This document shows, in pieces, positions 24,186 through 31,845 of a stretch of 64,000 nucleotides of DNA. The position numbers were made by a program, and so were the translations under genes. Origin of the DNA: DATHXC01 sp035459965 (GTDB lineage Bacteria; Pseudomonadota; Gammaproteobacteria; Burkholderiales; Methylophilaceae); contig DATHXC010000007.1 in NCBI GenBank assembly GCA_035459965.1, forward strand, positions 248,001 to 312,000, in the 5' to 3' direction. Under the pieces are notes generated by a model. That model saw only the letters and a list, made by a program, of their open reading frames with translations, made no database searches and was not told the origin of the DNA. Numbering within the stretch: the first letter of the stretch is position 1; the number at the start of each line of letters is the position of its first letter.

Positions 24186-24629
24186 TTAAAAATGAAACTT
24201 AACAATAGTATTATCAATTTGACGATGAACACCAGCATAACCATATGTTGTCAAAGCTTCTTTTAATAAATCAATGACGACACTCGGTTCAATGCCATGT
24301 AAATCTTCTGGCATGAGGCTGATCATATTCCAAGCCATATAAAATGGACTGTCGCTAAATTTGACGGATTTCCCTGCTCCATAAAGCAACTTACATACAA
24401 TCACTTTGGAGTTGATATTGAGCTCAAACCCTATCCAGGGATCTTCGTCATGGGCCTGATCATAACTACCAATCGACATTAGATAGATATTTCGGCCACG
24501 GTCTACAGTCCAATGTGGCGCAAAAAGTGAGGGCAATGTTTTGTATTCGGGATGGTCTGCTAAAAACTGCTCATCAAACTTATGTTTCTTGATGTCCTCT
24601 TGAGGAATATATTCATTGATAAAAGCCAT
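24186..24629 (-). CDS. Unrecognised 147-aa protein, paralogue 2 of 3
   Basis: Same family as the genes at 23668 and 25948 (MAFINEYIPQEDIKKHKF at the start, QIDNTIVKFHF at the end; central HWTVDRGRNIYLMS). No membrane segment or signal peptide, so cytoplasmic. It starts directly after the stop of the lipoprotein gene (TAG-ATG), with SD AAAGGAAA inside that gene's 3' end, so the two are almost certainly made together. That tight pairing of a cytoplasmic protein and an exported lipoprotein is the best clue to its role, which remains unknown. Confidence 0.78.
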   Translation of the reverse strand: MAFINEYIPQEDIKKHKFDEQFLADHPEYKTLPSLFAPHWTVDRGRNIYLMSIGSYDQAHDEDPWIGFELNINSKVIVCKLLYGAGKSVKFSDSPFYMAWNMISLMPEDLHGIEPSVVIDLLKEALTTYGYAGVHRQIDNTIVKFHF

Positions 24630-25211
24630 CTAGTTATTTCCTTTCAGCACCATTAAATGACTAAGCAGGTACTCTAAATATTTCTCCTTGCAAGGCACCT
24701 GATTAGCGATATTCGCGCCCTGAACACATATCACACCATCTGAGCTATAAACCTCATCCAAGATCAAGCGATGTTCTCTTGGGTCTGTTAAATCAAAAAG
24801 GCTGGCTTTCCATAGCCTGCCACTCACATAGTCACCATATCGCTTGCTTGACTGGACATTGAATCTCTCTAGTCTTTCAATCAATACATAACTGTAACCT
24901 CCATCAGGCAAGGTAAATGGCAGCGGTTGATTGTGAAGAACCAAATCTGCTTCTATACCTTGCTTGGCTAACCTTGAAACTAAAATTGCGCCGACTTTTC
25001 CGTAAGAGTTTTGAATACCGACTTCTTTAGTAAAAAAGAGCCCCTCCATATAGGGATTTTCTAAAGTTGAATCGATCACCAATAAAATCTTAGGCTTATC
25101 TACAACCTTTGAAGGGGCCTGCTTCTGACTAGAACGTATCACAGGCTCAGGAATTGACGCACAGCCGCTTACTGCTATCACCAGCAAAGCTATTACAAGT
25201 TTATTAATCAT
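24630..25211 (-). CDS. Unrecognised lipoprotein, paralogue 1 of 2
   Basis: 193-aa predicted lipoprotein with lipobox AVSGC (Cys17). The mature domain begins PKILLVIDSTLENPYMEG, and the core LPFTLPDGGYSYVLIERLER, KRYGDYVSGRLWKASL and SSDGVICVQ is shared with the neighbour at 25229. Two or three cysteines in the C-terminal third (ICVQ, VPCKEKY) are kept in both copies and may form a disulfide. I do not recognise the family. Immediately upstream of, and coupled to, the cytoplasmic paralogue at 24186. Confidence 0.78.
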   Translation of the reverse strand: MINKLVIALLVIAVSGCASIPEPVIRSSQKQAPSKVVDKPKILLVIDSTLENPYMEGLFFTKEVGIQNSYGKVGAILVSRLAKQGIEADLVLHNQPLPFTLPDGGYSYVLIERLERFNVQSSKRYGDYVSGRLWKASLFDLTDPREHRLILDEVYSSDGVICVQGANIANQVPCKEKYLEYLLSHLMVLKGNN

Positions 25212-25228
25212 GAATTATCCAGTTAAAC

Positions 25229-25882
25229 TTATTTCACAGAGGCTATCTTTGATTCCCAAGCAAGGCCAATGATTGATAAATGGCTCAATAAGTGTTGAAT
25301 ATATTTATCCTTACAGCCTTGCATATTGGGGGCGGTGATTGCTGAGGCCATGTAACCTGCGGTCAAGACGCAATCAACGCCATCTGAAGTATATATTTGC
25401 GTATAAATTGAGTGGTATTTACCTGAGTCATTACGCTCAATCAGGTTAGCCTTCCACACACGATCTTTCGCGTAGTCCCCATATTTGGTGCTGGATACTG
25501 CGGTTAACCTATCAATTTTTTCTATAAGTACGTGAGAGTACTCACTGGAAGTTAGTTGAAAGGGTAATGGGGATGTGTGTAAAACATAATCTGCAGAAAG
25601 GCCTATCTCATTTATTCTTTTAACAAATAATCTCCCGGTTTCACCATAGGAGCGCTCAATCACGCTTTCTTTTGAGTGAAAAAAGTTAGGCGCCAATCTG
25701 GGGTATTCAAGGCTAAAGTCTAGAACCAATAGTATTTTCTGTGGCTTAACTTTAGTCTCATATACGAGTTGAGTTTTGGGCTCTGATAAAACTACAGCTT
25801 CTGGGATGTTCACACAGCCACTTAGTAAAGATGATATGGCCAGGATACATAGCGGAATGTTGAGTGCTTGAAAACTATGCAT
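25229..25882 (-). CDS. Unrecognised lipoprotein, paralogue 2 of 2
   Basis: 217-aa predicted lipoprotein with lipobox LLSGC (Cys23) and the same mature domain as the gene at 24630: QKILLVLDFSLEYPRLAP, ERSYGETGRLFVKRI, YSHVLIEKIDRL, KYGDYAKDRVWKANL, SDGVDCVLTA, GCKDKYIQHLLSHL. It is longer at the C-terminus by a short tail. 17 bases separate its stop from the next lipoprotein start. The two clearly arose by tandem duplication and have since diverged. Function unknown. Confidence 0.78.
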   Translation of the reverse strand: MHSFQALNIPLCILAISSLLSGCVNIPEAVVLSEPKTQLVYETKVKPQKILLVLDFSLEYPRLAPNFFHSKESVIERSYGETGRLFVKRINEIGLSADYVLHTSPLPFQLTSSEYSHVLIEKIDRLTAVSSTKYGDYAKDRVWKANLIERNDSGKYHSIYTQIYTSDGVDCVLTAGYMASAITAPNMQGCKDKYIQHLLSHLSIIGLAWESKIASVK

Positions 25883-25947
25883 CTTGTTCTATTGCCACCT
25901 TATATCAATCGTACTTTTTGTTTGTATAGGTATTTGATGTCTGAAGC

Positions 25948-26391
25948 TTAAAAGTTGAACTTAACCACAGTATTAGGAATTTGCCGACTAATACTTTGGT
26001 ACCCATAAACCTGGAGCCCCTCTTTAAATAAAGCCAACACCTTTTCTTTCAGATTAGATTCCAAATCAGCAGGTGTCATTTTGATTAAATTCCAAACAAT
26101 TAAATATGGATCATCAGTAAATACTTTTGAGCATCCCTTCGCATGGGTAAGCCGGAATATAAAACTACTACCTTCCCAATACAATTCAAAATCTTTCCAT
26201 ACAATGTCTTCAATTGCAGGATTAGCCCCATTAATCCATTTAACATAGGTATTTCGCTCTCGATCGATTGCCCAATAAGGTTTAAAAAAAGCAGGTAACG
26301 ATTTATATTCGGGATGCCTATACATAAACTTCTCATCAAACTTATATTTTTTTATATCCTCGTCTGAAACATATTCATTTATAAACGCCAT
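25948..26391 (-). CDS. Unrecognised 147-aa protein, paralogue 3 of 3
   Basis: First gene of the duplicated locus, with SD AGGAG just upstream. It is a cytoplasmic protein of the same family as 23668 and 24186 (MAFINEYVSDEDIKKYKF; YWAIDRERNTYVKW; SISRQIPNTVVKFNF). The order cytoplasmic-lipoprotein-lipoprotein-cytoplasmic-cytoplasmic suggests duplication of a two-gene unit followed by loss or gain of a copy. Base composition by eye is more AT-rich than in mnmC next door, hinting at transfer. Confidence 0.76.
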   Translation of the reverse strand: MAFINEYVSDEDIKKYKFDEKFMYRHPEYKSLPAFFKPYWAIDRERNTYVKWINGANPAIEDIVWKDFELYWEGSSFIFRLTHAKGCSKVFTDDPYLIVWNLIKMTPADLESNLKEKVLALFKEGLQVYGYQSISRQIPNTVVKFNF

Positions 26392-26554
26392 AATTACTCC
26401 TGTTTTTTTATATTCATATATTCTGTAAACAGCCTTGCAACTTAAAATATAAGCAGTTTAAGGTACAGTAAATCAATTACTCAACCAAGCTTTGTAAAAG
26501 CCTATCCGATATGCAACATAATCCGATGTACTTCCCACGCGTGCTTTCAGACTC

Positions 26555-28525
26555 ATGAGTAATCAGCATGCCACGCTTGACTGGAACACCGGCCAGCCAT
26601 ATTCCACCCAGTTTGAAGACATCTATTTTTCGACTGATAGCGGGCTGGAAGAAACGCGCTATGTGTTTCTGAACCAGAACCATCTAGCTGAACGCTGGAA
26701 AACAATTAATGAGGCCAGCTTTACCATTGCAGAAGCCGGCTTTGGTACCGGGCTTAATTTCTTATGTGCCTGGCAGTTATGGAATGAAACCGCGCCTGAT
26801 AAAGCTCGCCTGCATTTCGTCAGTACCGAACGCTACCCTCTTTCCCCGGCAGACCTGGCAAGCGCGCTGAGGCTATGGCCGGAGCTGGCTGCGCTAAGCC
26901 AGCAATTACTGGCTGCATACAGTCACATGGTTAACGGCTGGCACAGGCTGGTGTTTGAGGATGGTCGGGTGACATTGACCTTGCTGATTGGGGATGCCAA
27001 CGATACCTTGCCTCAGCTAAAAGCCCGGGTAGATGCCTGGTTCCTCGATGGGTTTGCACCAGCCAAGAACCCGGATATGTGGCAACCCGCCCTGTTTGCC
27101 AGCATGGCGACACTGTCCCATTCAGAAACTACGTTTGCCACCTTCACCAGTGCAGGTATGGTCAAGCGTGGACTTGAAGCTGCTGGTTTTGCTGTTACCA
27201 AAGTGGCTGGTTTTGGGCGTAAACGCGAAATGCTATGCGGGGTGTATCAAGGTACCAGCCAGAACATTTGTATTAGTATTCCAGATACCAAATTGGCTAA
27301 TAGCAATGCGAAAACTGCAATTGTAATTGGTGCCGGTATTGCTGGCTGTGCTAGCAGCTATGCCCTTGCACAGCGCGGCTGGCAAGTCACATTGATAGAG
27401 CGGCATGATGCTATTTCCCAGGAAGCTTCAGGGAACCCATCAGGTGTGATCTATCCGCGCCTTACGGGTAGCGATGCCGCATTAGGACGGCTTGCACTCA
27501 GCGGCTACCTGCATATATTGCGTTTGCTAAAGCAACTGGGGCTGGAAAAAACAGCCTTTAGCGCTTGTGGCGTACTGCAACTGGCGTTCAACAGCCGTGA
27601 ACTGACCCGTCTCCAGGCGATAACGCAGCAAGGCCTGCCTGTTGATCTGTTGGAGCATGTAACGGCTACGCAGGCTAGTGCAATCGCGGGTATCGAGCTA
27701 TCACATGAAGGCCTGTATTTCCCTGAAGCAGGCTGGATCAACCCGCCTCTATTGTGCTCAAGCCTGGCTAGCCATCGCAATATTGCCATTAAGACTTCGA
27801 CAGAAGCGCTTAAGCTGGAGCGTAAGGGTGATAGTTGGCAGGTATGGGATAAACATGGACTGATTGCTGAAGCGCCAACTATCATTCTGGCGAGTGCCAA
27901 TGACACTATGCAGTTTCAGCAATCCGCTCATTGTGAGCTTGAGCCGGTGCGTGGACAGATTACATTCCTGCCAGAGACGGCAGAAAGTAGGCAACTGAAA
28001 ACTGTGATCTGTACTGAGGGGTATATCAGCCCTGCCAGCAATGGCGTGCATACCCTGGGCGCCACATTCTCGCCCAATGACCTGTCACTTGAGGTGCGTG
28101 CGGCAGATCATCAAACCAACCTGCAAATGCTTAAGAAACTTGCCCCCGGCATTTATCGTGAAGCGGCCAGCGAAGGCCTGGGTGGCAGGGTCGCGTTACG
28201 TTGCACCACGCCAGACTATTTACCCATGGCCGGGCCGCTACTGGATAGTGTCGCCATCAAGGCTAATCCTCCACGATACAACGCAGACCCGGCCACCCTG
28301 CCGTGGCTGGATGGCCTGTATATCAATACCGGTCATGGCTCCAAGGGGCTGATCAATGCACCCTTGTGTGCCGAGATCCTGGCCAGCGCAATCTGTGGCG
28401 AACCCTCTCCTGTAGATAGCAAGTTGCTGGCTGCGCTGGACTCAAACCGCTTCATGCTAAAAAAGATGGGTTTAAAGCGTTTGGTAATGGGCCTTGCAGC
28501 TTTTCCGTATTGTAAAATGCGCTGA
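26555..28525 (+). CDS. mnmC: Bifunctional tRNA mnm5s2U34 biosynthesis protein MnmC
   Basis: 656-aa fusion enzyme for wobble uridine 34. The N-terminal methyltransferase domain (1-240; EAGFGTGLNFLCAW, DGFAPAKNPDMW) methylates nm5s2U to mnm5s2U. The C-terminal FAD domain (from about 255; IVIGAGIAGCASSYALAQRG, later GLYINTGHGSKGL) removes the carboxymethyl group of cmnm5s2U. Both domains are full length. The stop is followed directly by the TPR gene start. Divergent from the duplicated locus. Confidence 0.96.
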   Translation: MSNQHATLDWNTGQPYSTQFEDIYFSTDSGLEETRYVFLNQNHLAERWKTINEASFTIAEAGFGTGLNFLCAWQLWNETAPDKARLHFVSTERYPLSPADLASALRLWPELAALSQQLLAAYSHMVNGWHRLVFEDGRVTLTLLIGDANDTLPQLKARVDAWFLDGFAPAKNPDMWQPALFASMATLSHSETTFATFTSAGMVKRGLEAAGFAVTKVAGFGRKREMLCGVYQGTSQNICISIPDTKLANSNAKTAIVIGAGIAGCASSYALAQRGWQVTLIERHDAISQEASGNPSGVIYPRLTGSDAALGRLALSGYLHILRLLKQLGLEKTAFSACGVLQLAFNSRELTRLQAITQQGLPVDLLEHVTATQASAIAGIELSHEGLYFPEAGWINPPLLCSSLASHRNIAIKTSTEALKLERKGDSWQVWDKHGLIAEAPTIILASANDTMQFQQSAHCELEPVRGQITFLPETAESRQLKTVICTEGYISPASNGVHTLGATFSPNDLSLEVRAADHQTNLQMLKKLAPGIYREAASEGLGGRVALRCTTPDYLPMAGPLLDSVAIKANPPRYNADPATLPWLDGLYINTGHGSKGLINAPLCAEILASAICGEPSPVDSKLLAALDSNRFMLKKMGLKRLVMGLAAFPYCKMR

Positions 28526-30646
28526 ATGAATACCAGCCAGAACATCAACCAGCTTCAACAGACGGCGCTCAATCTGCATCGCAATGGCCAACTGGCACAG
28601 GCAGAAGCTTATTACCGCCAGATCCTAGCGGTACAGGCAAAAAACACAGATATCCTGCACTTGCTGGGTGTGCTTTGTCACCAGACCGAACGCCATGAAG
28701 AAGCCATCCGCCTAATAGAAAGTGCGGTCGCGCTTGAACCACGCAATGCGGATTACCTGAATAATCTGGGCCTGGCTTTGCGGGGCTCGGGTCAGGTCGA
28801 ACGCGCGATTACGATTTACCAGCGCGCGTTGAAGATAACGCCGAAGGATATTGACCTCATTAGCAACCTCGGCAATGCCTTCCAGTCGCTTGAGCGATAT
28901 GAAGAAGCGGCTGGCTGTTACCGCCGCGTGTTGCGGGTGAATCCTAGAGATATTGAAATCAGGGATGCCCATTGCTATGCCTTGCAAAGGCTGGGAAATC
29001 AGGCGCATGAGTCAGGGCATTATTTGCAGGCAGAAGCCTGTTACCTTGAGGTCACTCAGCTCATCACGAACGACGCTGCCGTCTATTACAATCTTGGAAA
29101 TGCTCAGCGTGAGCTCGGTAAAGCAGCCGAGGCTGCTGCCAGTTACAGGCAATCGCTAAAACTGGCGCCTGGCGATGCCGATATCCACAACAACCTAGGG
29201 AACGTATTGCGTGAGCTCGCCAAGCTGGATGAAGCCATCGCTTGCTACCAGGCAGCACTTGAGATTAACCCGGGCCTGTATCACGCAAAAGTGCATCTGG
29301 TACACCAGAAACAGCATATATGTGACTGGGCTAACCTCAATACTGATATAGCGCTCATTCGTAGCTGGGTGAAAAGTGCGCCGCAGGCGCAAATCTCACC
29401 TTTTGCTTTCCTGGCAATGCCTGGCACCACGGCTGAAGAGCAGCGCCTATGCGTCGATAATTGGGTGAAAAATCGCTATCAAGGCCTTATACAGCAAGGC
29501 AAGAAAAATGCATTCGAGCATCGGCAGGCATCAGGGAGCAAGTTGAAGATAGGCTACCTTTCCGGGGATTTCCGCCTACACCCACTTGCCTCACTGATTA
29601 GCGAGTTGATTGAGCTGCATGACCGTAGCCATTTTGAGATTTTTGCTTACTCTTACTCGCTTGATGACAAAACTACCGAGCGGCAGCGCCTGCAAAAGGC
29701 TTTTGACCACTTTGTTGATATACGCCCCATGTCGCAACAGGATGCCGCTAAACGCATCCATGCTGATGGTATTGATATCCTGGTTGACCTGACGGGCTTT
29801 ACCCAGAGCAGCCGCACGGGCATTGTAGCGCTACGCCCTACGCCTATCTCGGTGAGCTGGCTTGGGTTCCCCGGGACGATGGGTAGCCTTGACGGGCAAG
29901 CCTTGTTTGATTATCTGCTCAGTGATGCTTTTATCACGCAACCTCAACACGCTGACAATTACGCTGAGCAACTGGCATTGCTACCGGACTGCTACCAGCC
30001 AAATGACCGCAAACGCCCAATAGCCAAAGCCGCAAGCCGCGCAGAATGCAGTTTGCCCGATGACGCTTTTGTATTCTGTTGTTTTAACCAGACCTTTAAA
30101 ATCCTGCCTGACATGTTCGATATCTGGATGCGATTGTTGCAAGCGGTCCCCAATAGCGTGTTGTGGCTGCTTGAGTGCAATAGCAGGGCCAAAGCCAATC
30201 TGTTGAATGAGGCGCAAGCTAGGGGCGTTGCGCCTAGTCAGTTGATTTTTGCGCCGCGTGTGTCTATGGATAAGCACCTGGCAAGGCATGCACTGGCAGA
30301 CCTGTTCCTGGATACCCTGCCCTACAATGCGCACACCACGACCAGTGATGCGCTATGGATGGGCTTGCCAATATTGACCTGTGTGGGTGAAACCTTTGCC
30401 GGACGTGTGGCTGGCAGCCTGCTGAATGCAGCCAACTTGCCGGAGCTGACCACCTACAATCTGCAAGCTTACGAAGCACGCGCATTAGCGCTTGCTGGTA
30501 ACCCGGCAGAGCTGAGCTCTATCAAGCATAAATTGCTGCAAACCAGGGATGCGCTACCCTTATTCGATACACCGGCTTTTACCCGGCATCTTGAACAAAT
30601 TTACCAGGATATTTGGGCGGCTAAGTTGGCTGCCAAGCCTAACTAG
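28526..30646 (+). CDS. TPR protein with O-GlcNAc-transferase-like (SPINDLY) domain
   Basis: 706-aa cytoplasmic protein. Residues 1-260 are tandem TPRs with the usual small/aromatic positions (AEAYYRQILAVQAKNTDILH, YNLGNAQRELGKAAEAAASY). Residues 320-700 are the GT41 catalytic region: KIGYLSGDFRLHPLASLI, DILVDLTGFTQSSRTGI, ISVSWLGFPGTMG, FCCFNQTFKI and DLFLDTLPYNAHTTTSDALW. It should transfer a sugar from a nucleotide donor to protein Ser/Thr; the acceptor is unknown, and bacterial members often modify surface or pilus proteins. No gap from mnmC; pilU follows 83 bases later. Confidence 0.9.
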   Translation: MNTSQNINQLQQTALNLHRNGQLAQAEAYYRQILAVQAKNTDILHLLGVLCHQTERHEEAIRLIESAVALEPRNADYLNNLGLALRGSGQVERAITIYQRALKITPKDIDLISNLGNAFQSLERYEEAAGCYRRVLRVNPRDIEIRDAHCYALQRLGNQAHESGHYLQAEACYLEVTQLITNDAAVYYNLGNAQRELGKAAEAAASYRQSLKLAPGDADIHNNLGNVLRELAKLDEAIACYQAALEINPGLYHAKVHLVHQKQHICDWANLNTDIALIRSWVKSAPQAQISPFAFLAMPGTTAEEQRLCVDNWVKNRYQGLIQQGKKNAFEHRQASGSKLKIGYLSGDFRLHPLASLISELIELHDRSHFEIFAYSYSLDDKTTERQRLQKAFDHFVDIRPMSQQDAAKRIHADGIDILVDLTGFTQSSRTGIVALRPTPISVSWLGFPGTMGSLDGQALFDYLLSDAFITQPQHADNYAEQLALLPDCYQPNDRKRPIAKAASRAECSLPDDAFVFCCFNQTFKILPDMFDIWMRLLQAVPNSVLWLLECNSRAKANLLNEAQARGVAPSQLIFAPRVSMDKHLARHALADLFLDTLPYNAHTTTSDALWMGLPILTCVGETFAGRVAGSLLNAANLPELTTYNLQAYEARALALAGNPAELSSIKHKLLQTRDALPLFDTPAFTRHLEQIYQDIWAAKLAAKPN

Positions 30647-30729
30647 CAACAAACGCCACAGCCGATTATGCTTGTGATAAAGTAATTCCAATATAAGCAA
30701 CACAATACAAATAAATTCAGGGAAAAAAC

Positions 30730-31827
30730 ATGGCAGCAATTGATATCACCCCGGTGCTTAAATTCATGGTGGAAAAAGGGGGATCCGACCTTTTTTTCAG
30801 TACTGGCACTGCTATCCATATTGATCTTGAGGGCAAAACCCTGCCGGTCAATAATCAGGTGATGAGCCCAGGTATGGTGAAAGAAATTGCCTATGCCCTG
30901 ATGTCGGAAGAACAGATCAAGGAGTTTGAAACCAACCTGGAAATGAATTTTGCCTTTGGCAGGAAAGACCTTGGCCGTTTCCGTATCAACGTATTCAGGC
31001 AGCGTGGTGAAGTAGCGATGGTTGTTCGCCATATCAAGAGCCAGATTCCTTCGTTTGAAGCGCTAGGCCTGCCCGAGGTAATGAAGAGCCTGATCATGCG
31101 CCAACGTGGCCTGATCCTGATTGTGGGCTCTACCGGTTCAGGTAAATCAACCAGCCTGGCCACCATGATTGACTATCGCAATGAAAATGCAACCGGGCAT
31201 ATCCTGATGCTGGAAGACCCGATAGAGTTTATCCATAACCACAAAAAATCCGTGGTGGACCAGCGTGAAGTGGGCATCGATACCCTGTCATTCGATAACG
31301 GCCTCAAAAACGCCATGCGCCAGGCACCAGATGTGGTGCTGATTGGTGAAATTCGCGATATGGAGGGCATGAAGCACGCGATTGCCTACTCGGAAACCGG
31401 GCACTTATGCCTTGCTACGCTACACGCCAACAATGCCAACCAGGCCATTGAACGCATCCTCTCGTTCTACCCTGCTGATGCCAAGCCCGGCGTGTTGCTT
31501 GGAGTTTCGCTTAATCTGGCAGCAATTGTTTCGCAACGCCTGGTGCCAGGCACCAAGACCAAGCGTGTGGCGGCGATCGAAGTGTTGATCAATACACCTT
31601 ATGTTTCAGATCTCATCAAGAAATCCAAGATCGACGAAATCAAGGAGATCATGGGCAACAATCGCGATATTGGTATGTGTACCTTTGACCAGTCACTGTT
31701 TGATCTCTATCGCGAGGGCCGCATAGATGAAGAAAACGCCCTGGCCAGTGCCGATTCACGTAATGACTTGTCGCTGCAGATCCGCTTTGCGAATGAAGGC
31801 GACAATAGTAGCGGGTTCAACGCCTAA
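30730..31827 (+). CDS. pilU: Type IV pilus retraction ATPase PilU
   Basis: 365-aa hexameric AAA ATPase of twitching motility. It has Walker A GSTGSGKS, the Asp box, Walker B VLIGEIRD and the His box (ETGHLCLATLHANNA). The N-terminus and the C-terminal tail (GMCTFDQSLFDLYREGRI) fit PilU rather than PilT. PilU needs PilT to drive retraction, yet no pilT is adjacent. An SD-like GGGA lies a few bases before the ATG. Convergent with the next gene, 18 bases apart. Confidence 0.93.
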   Translation: MAAIDITPVLKFMVEKGGSDLFFSTGTAIHIDLEGKTLPVNNQVMSPGMVKEIAYALMSEEQIKEFETNLEMNFAFGRKDLGRFRINVFRQRGEVAMVVRHIKSQIPSFEALGLPEVMKSLIMRQRGLILIVGSTGSGKSTSLATMIDYRNENATGHILMLEDPIEFIHNHKKSVVDQREVGIDTLSFDNGLKNAMRQAPDVVLIGEIRDMEGMKHAIAYSETGHLCLATLHANNANQAIERILSFYPADAKPGVLLGVSLNLAAIVSQRLVPGTKTKRVAAIEVLINTPYVSDLIKKSKIDEIKEIMGNNRDIGMCTFDQSLFDLYREGRIDEENALASADSRNDLSLQIRFANEGDNSSGFNA

Positions 31828-31845
31828 TTTCAGGCCTTTGAAATA

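Noticed and set aside
23668..26391. Reading the duplicated locus as a toxin-immunity island
   Set aside because: No toxin, secretion or adapter gene is visible in the window; kept as an open hypothesis only.
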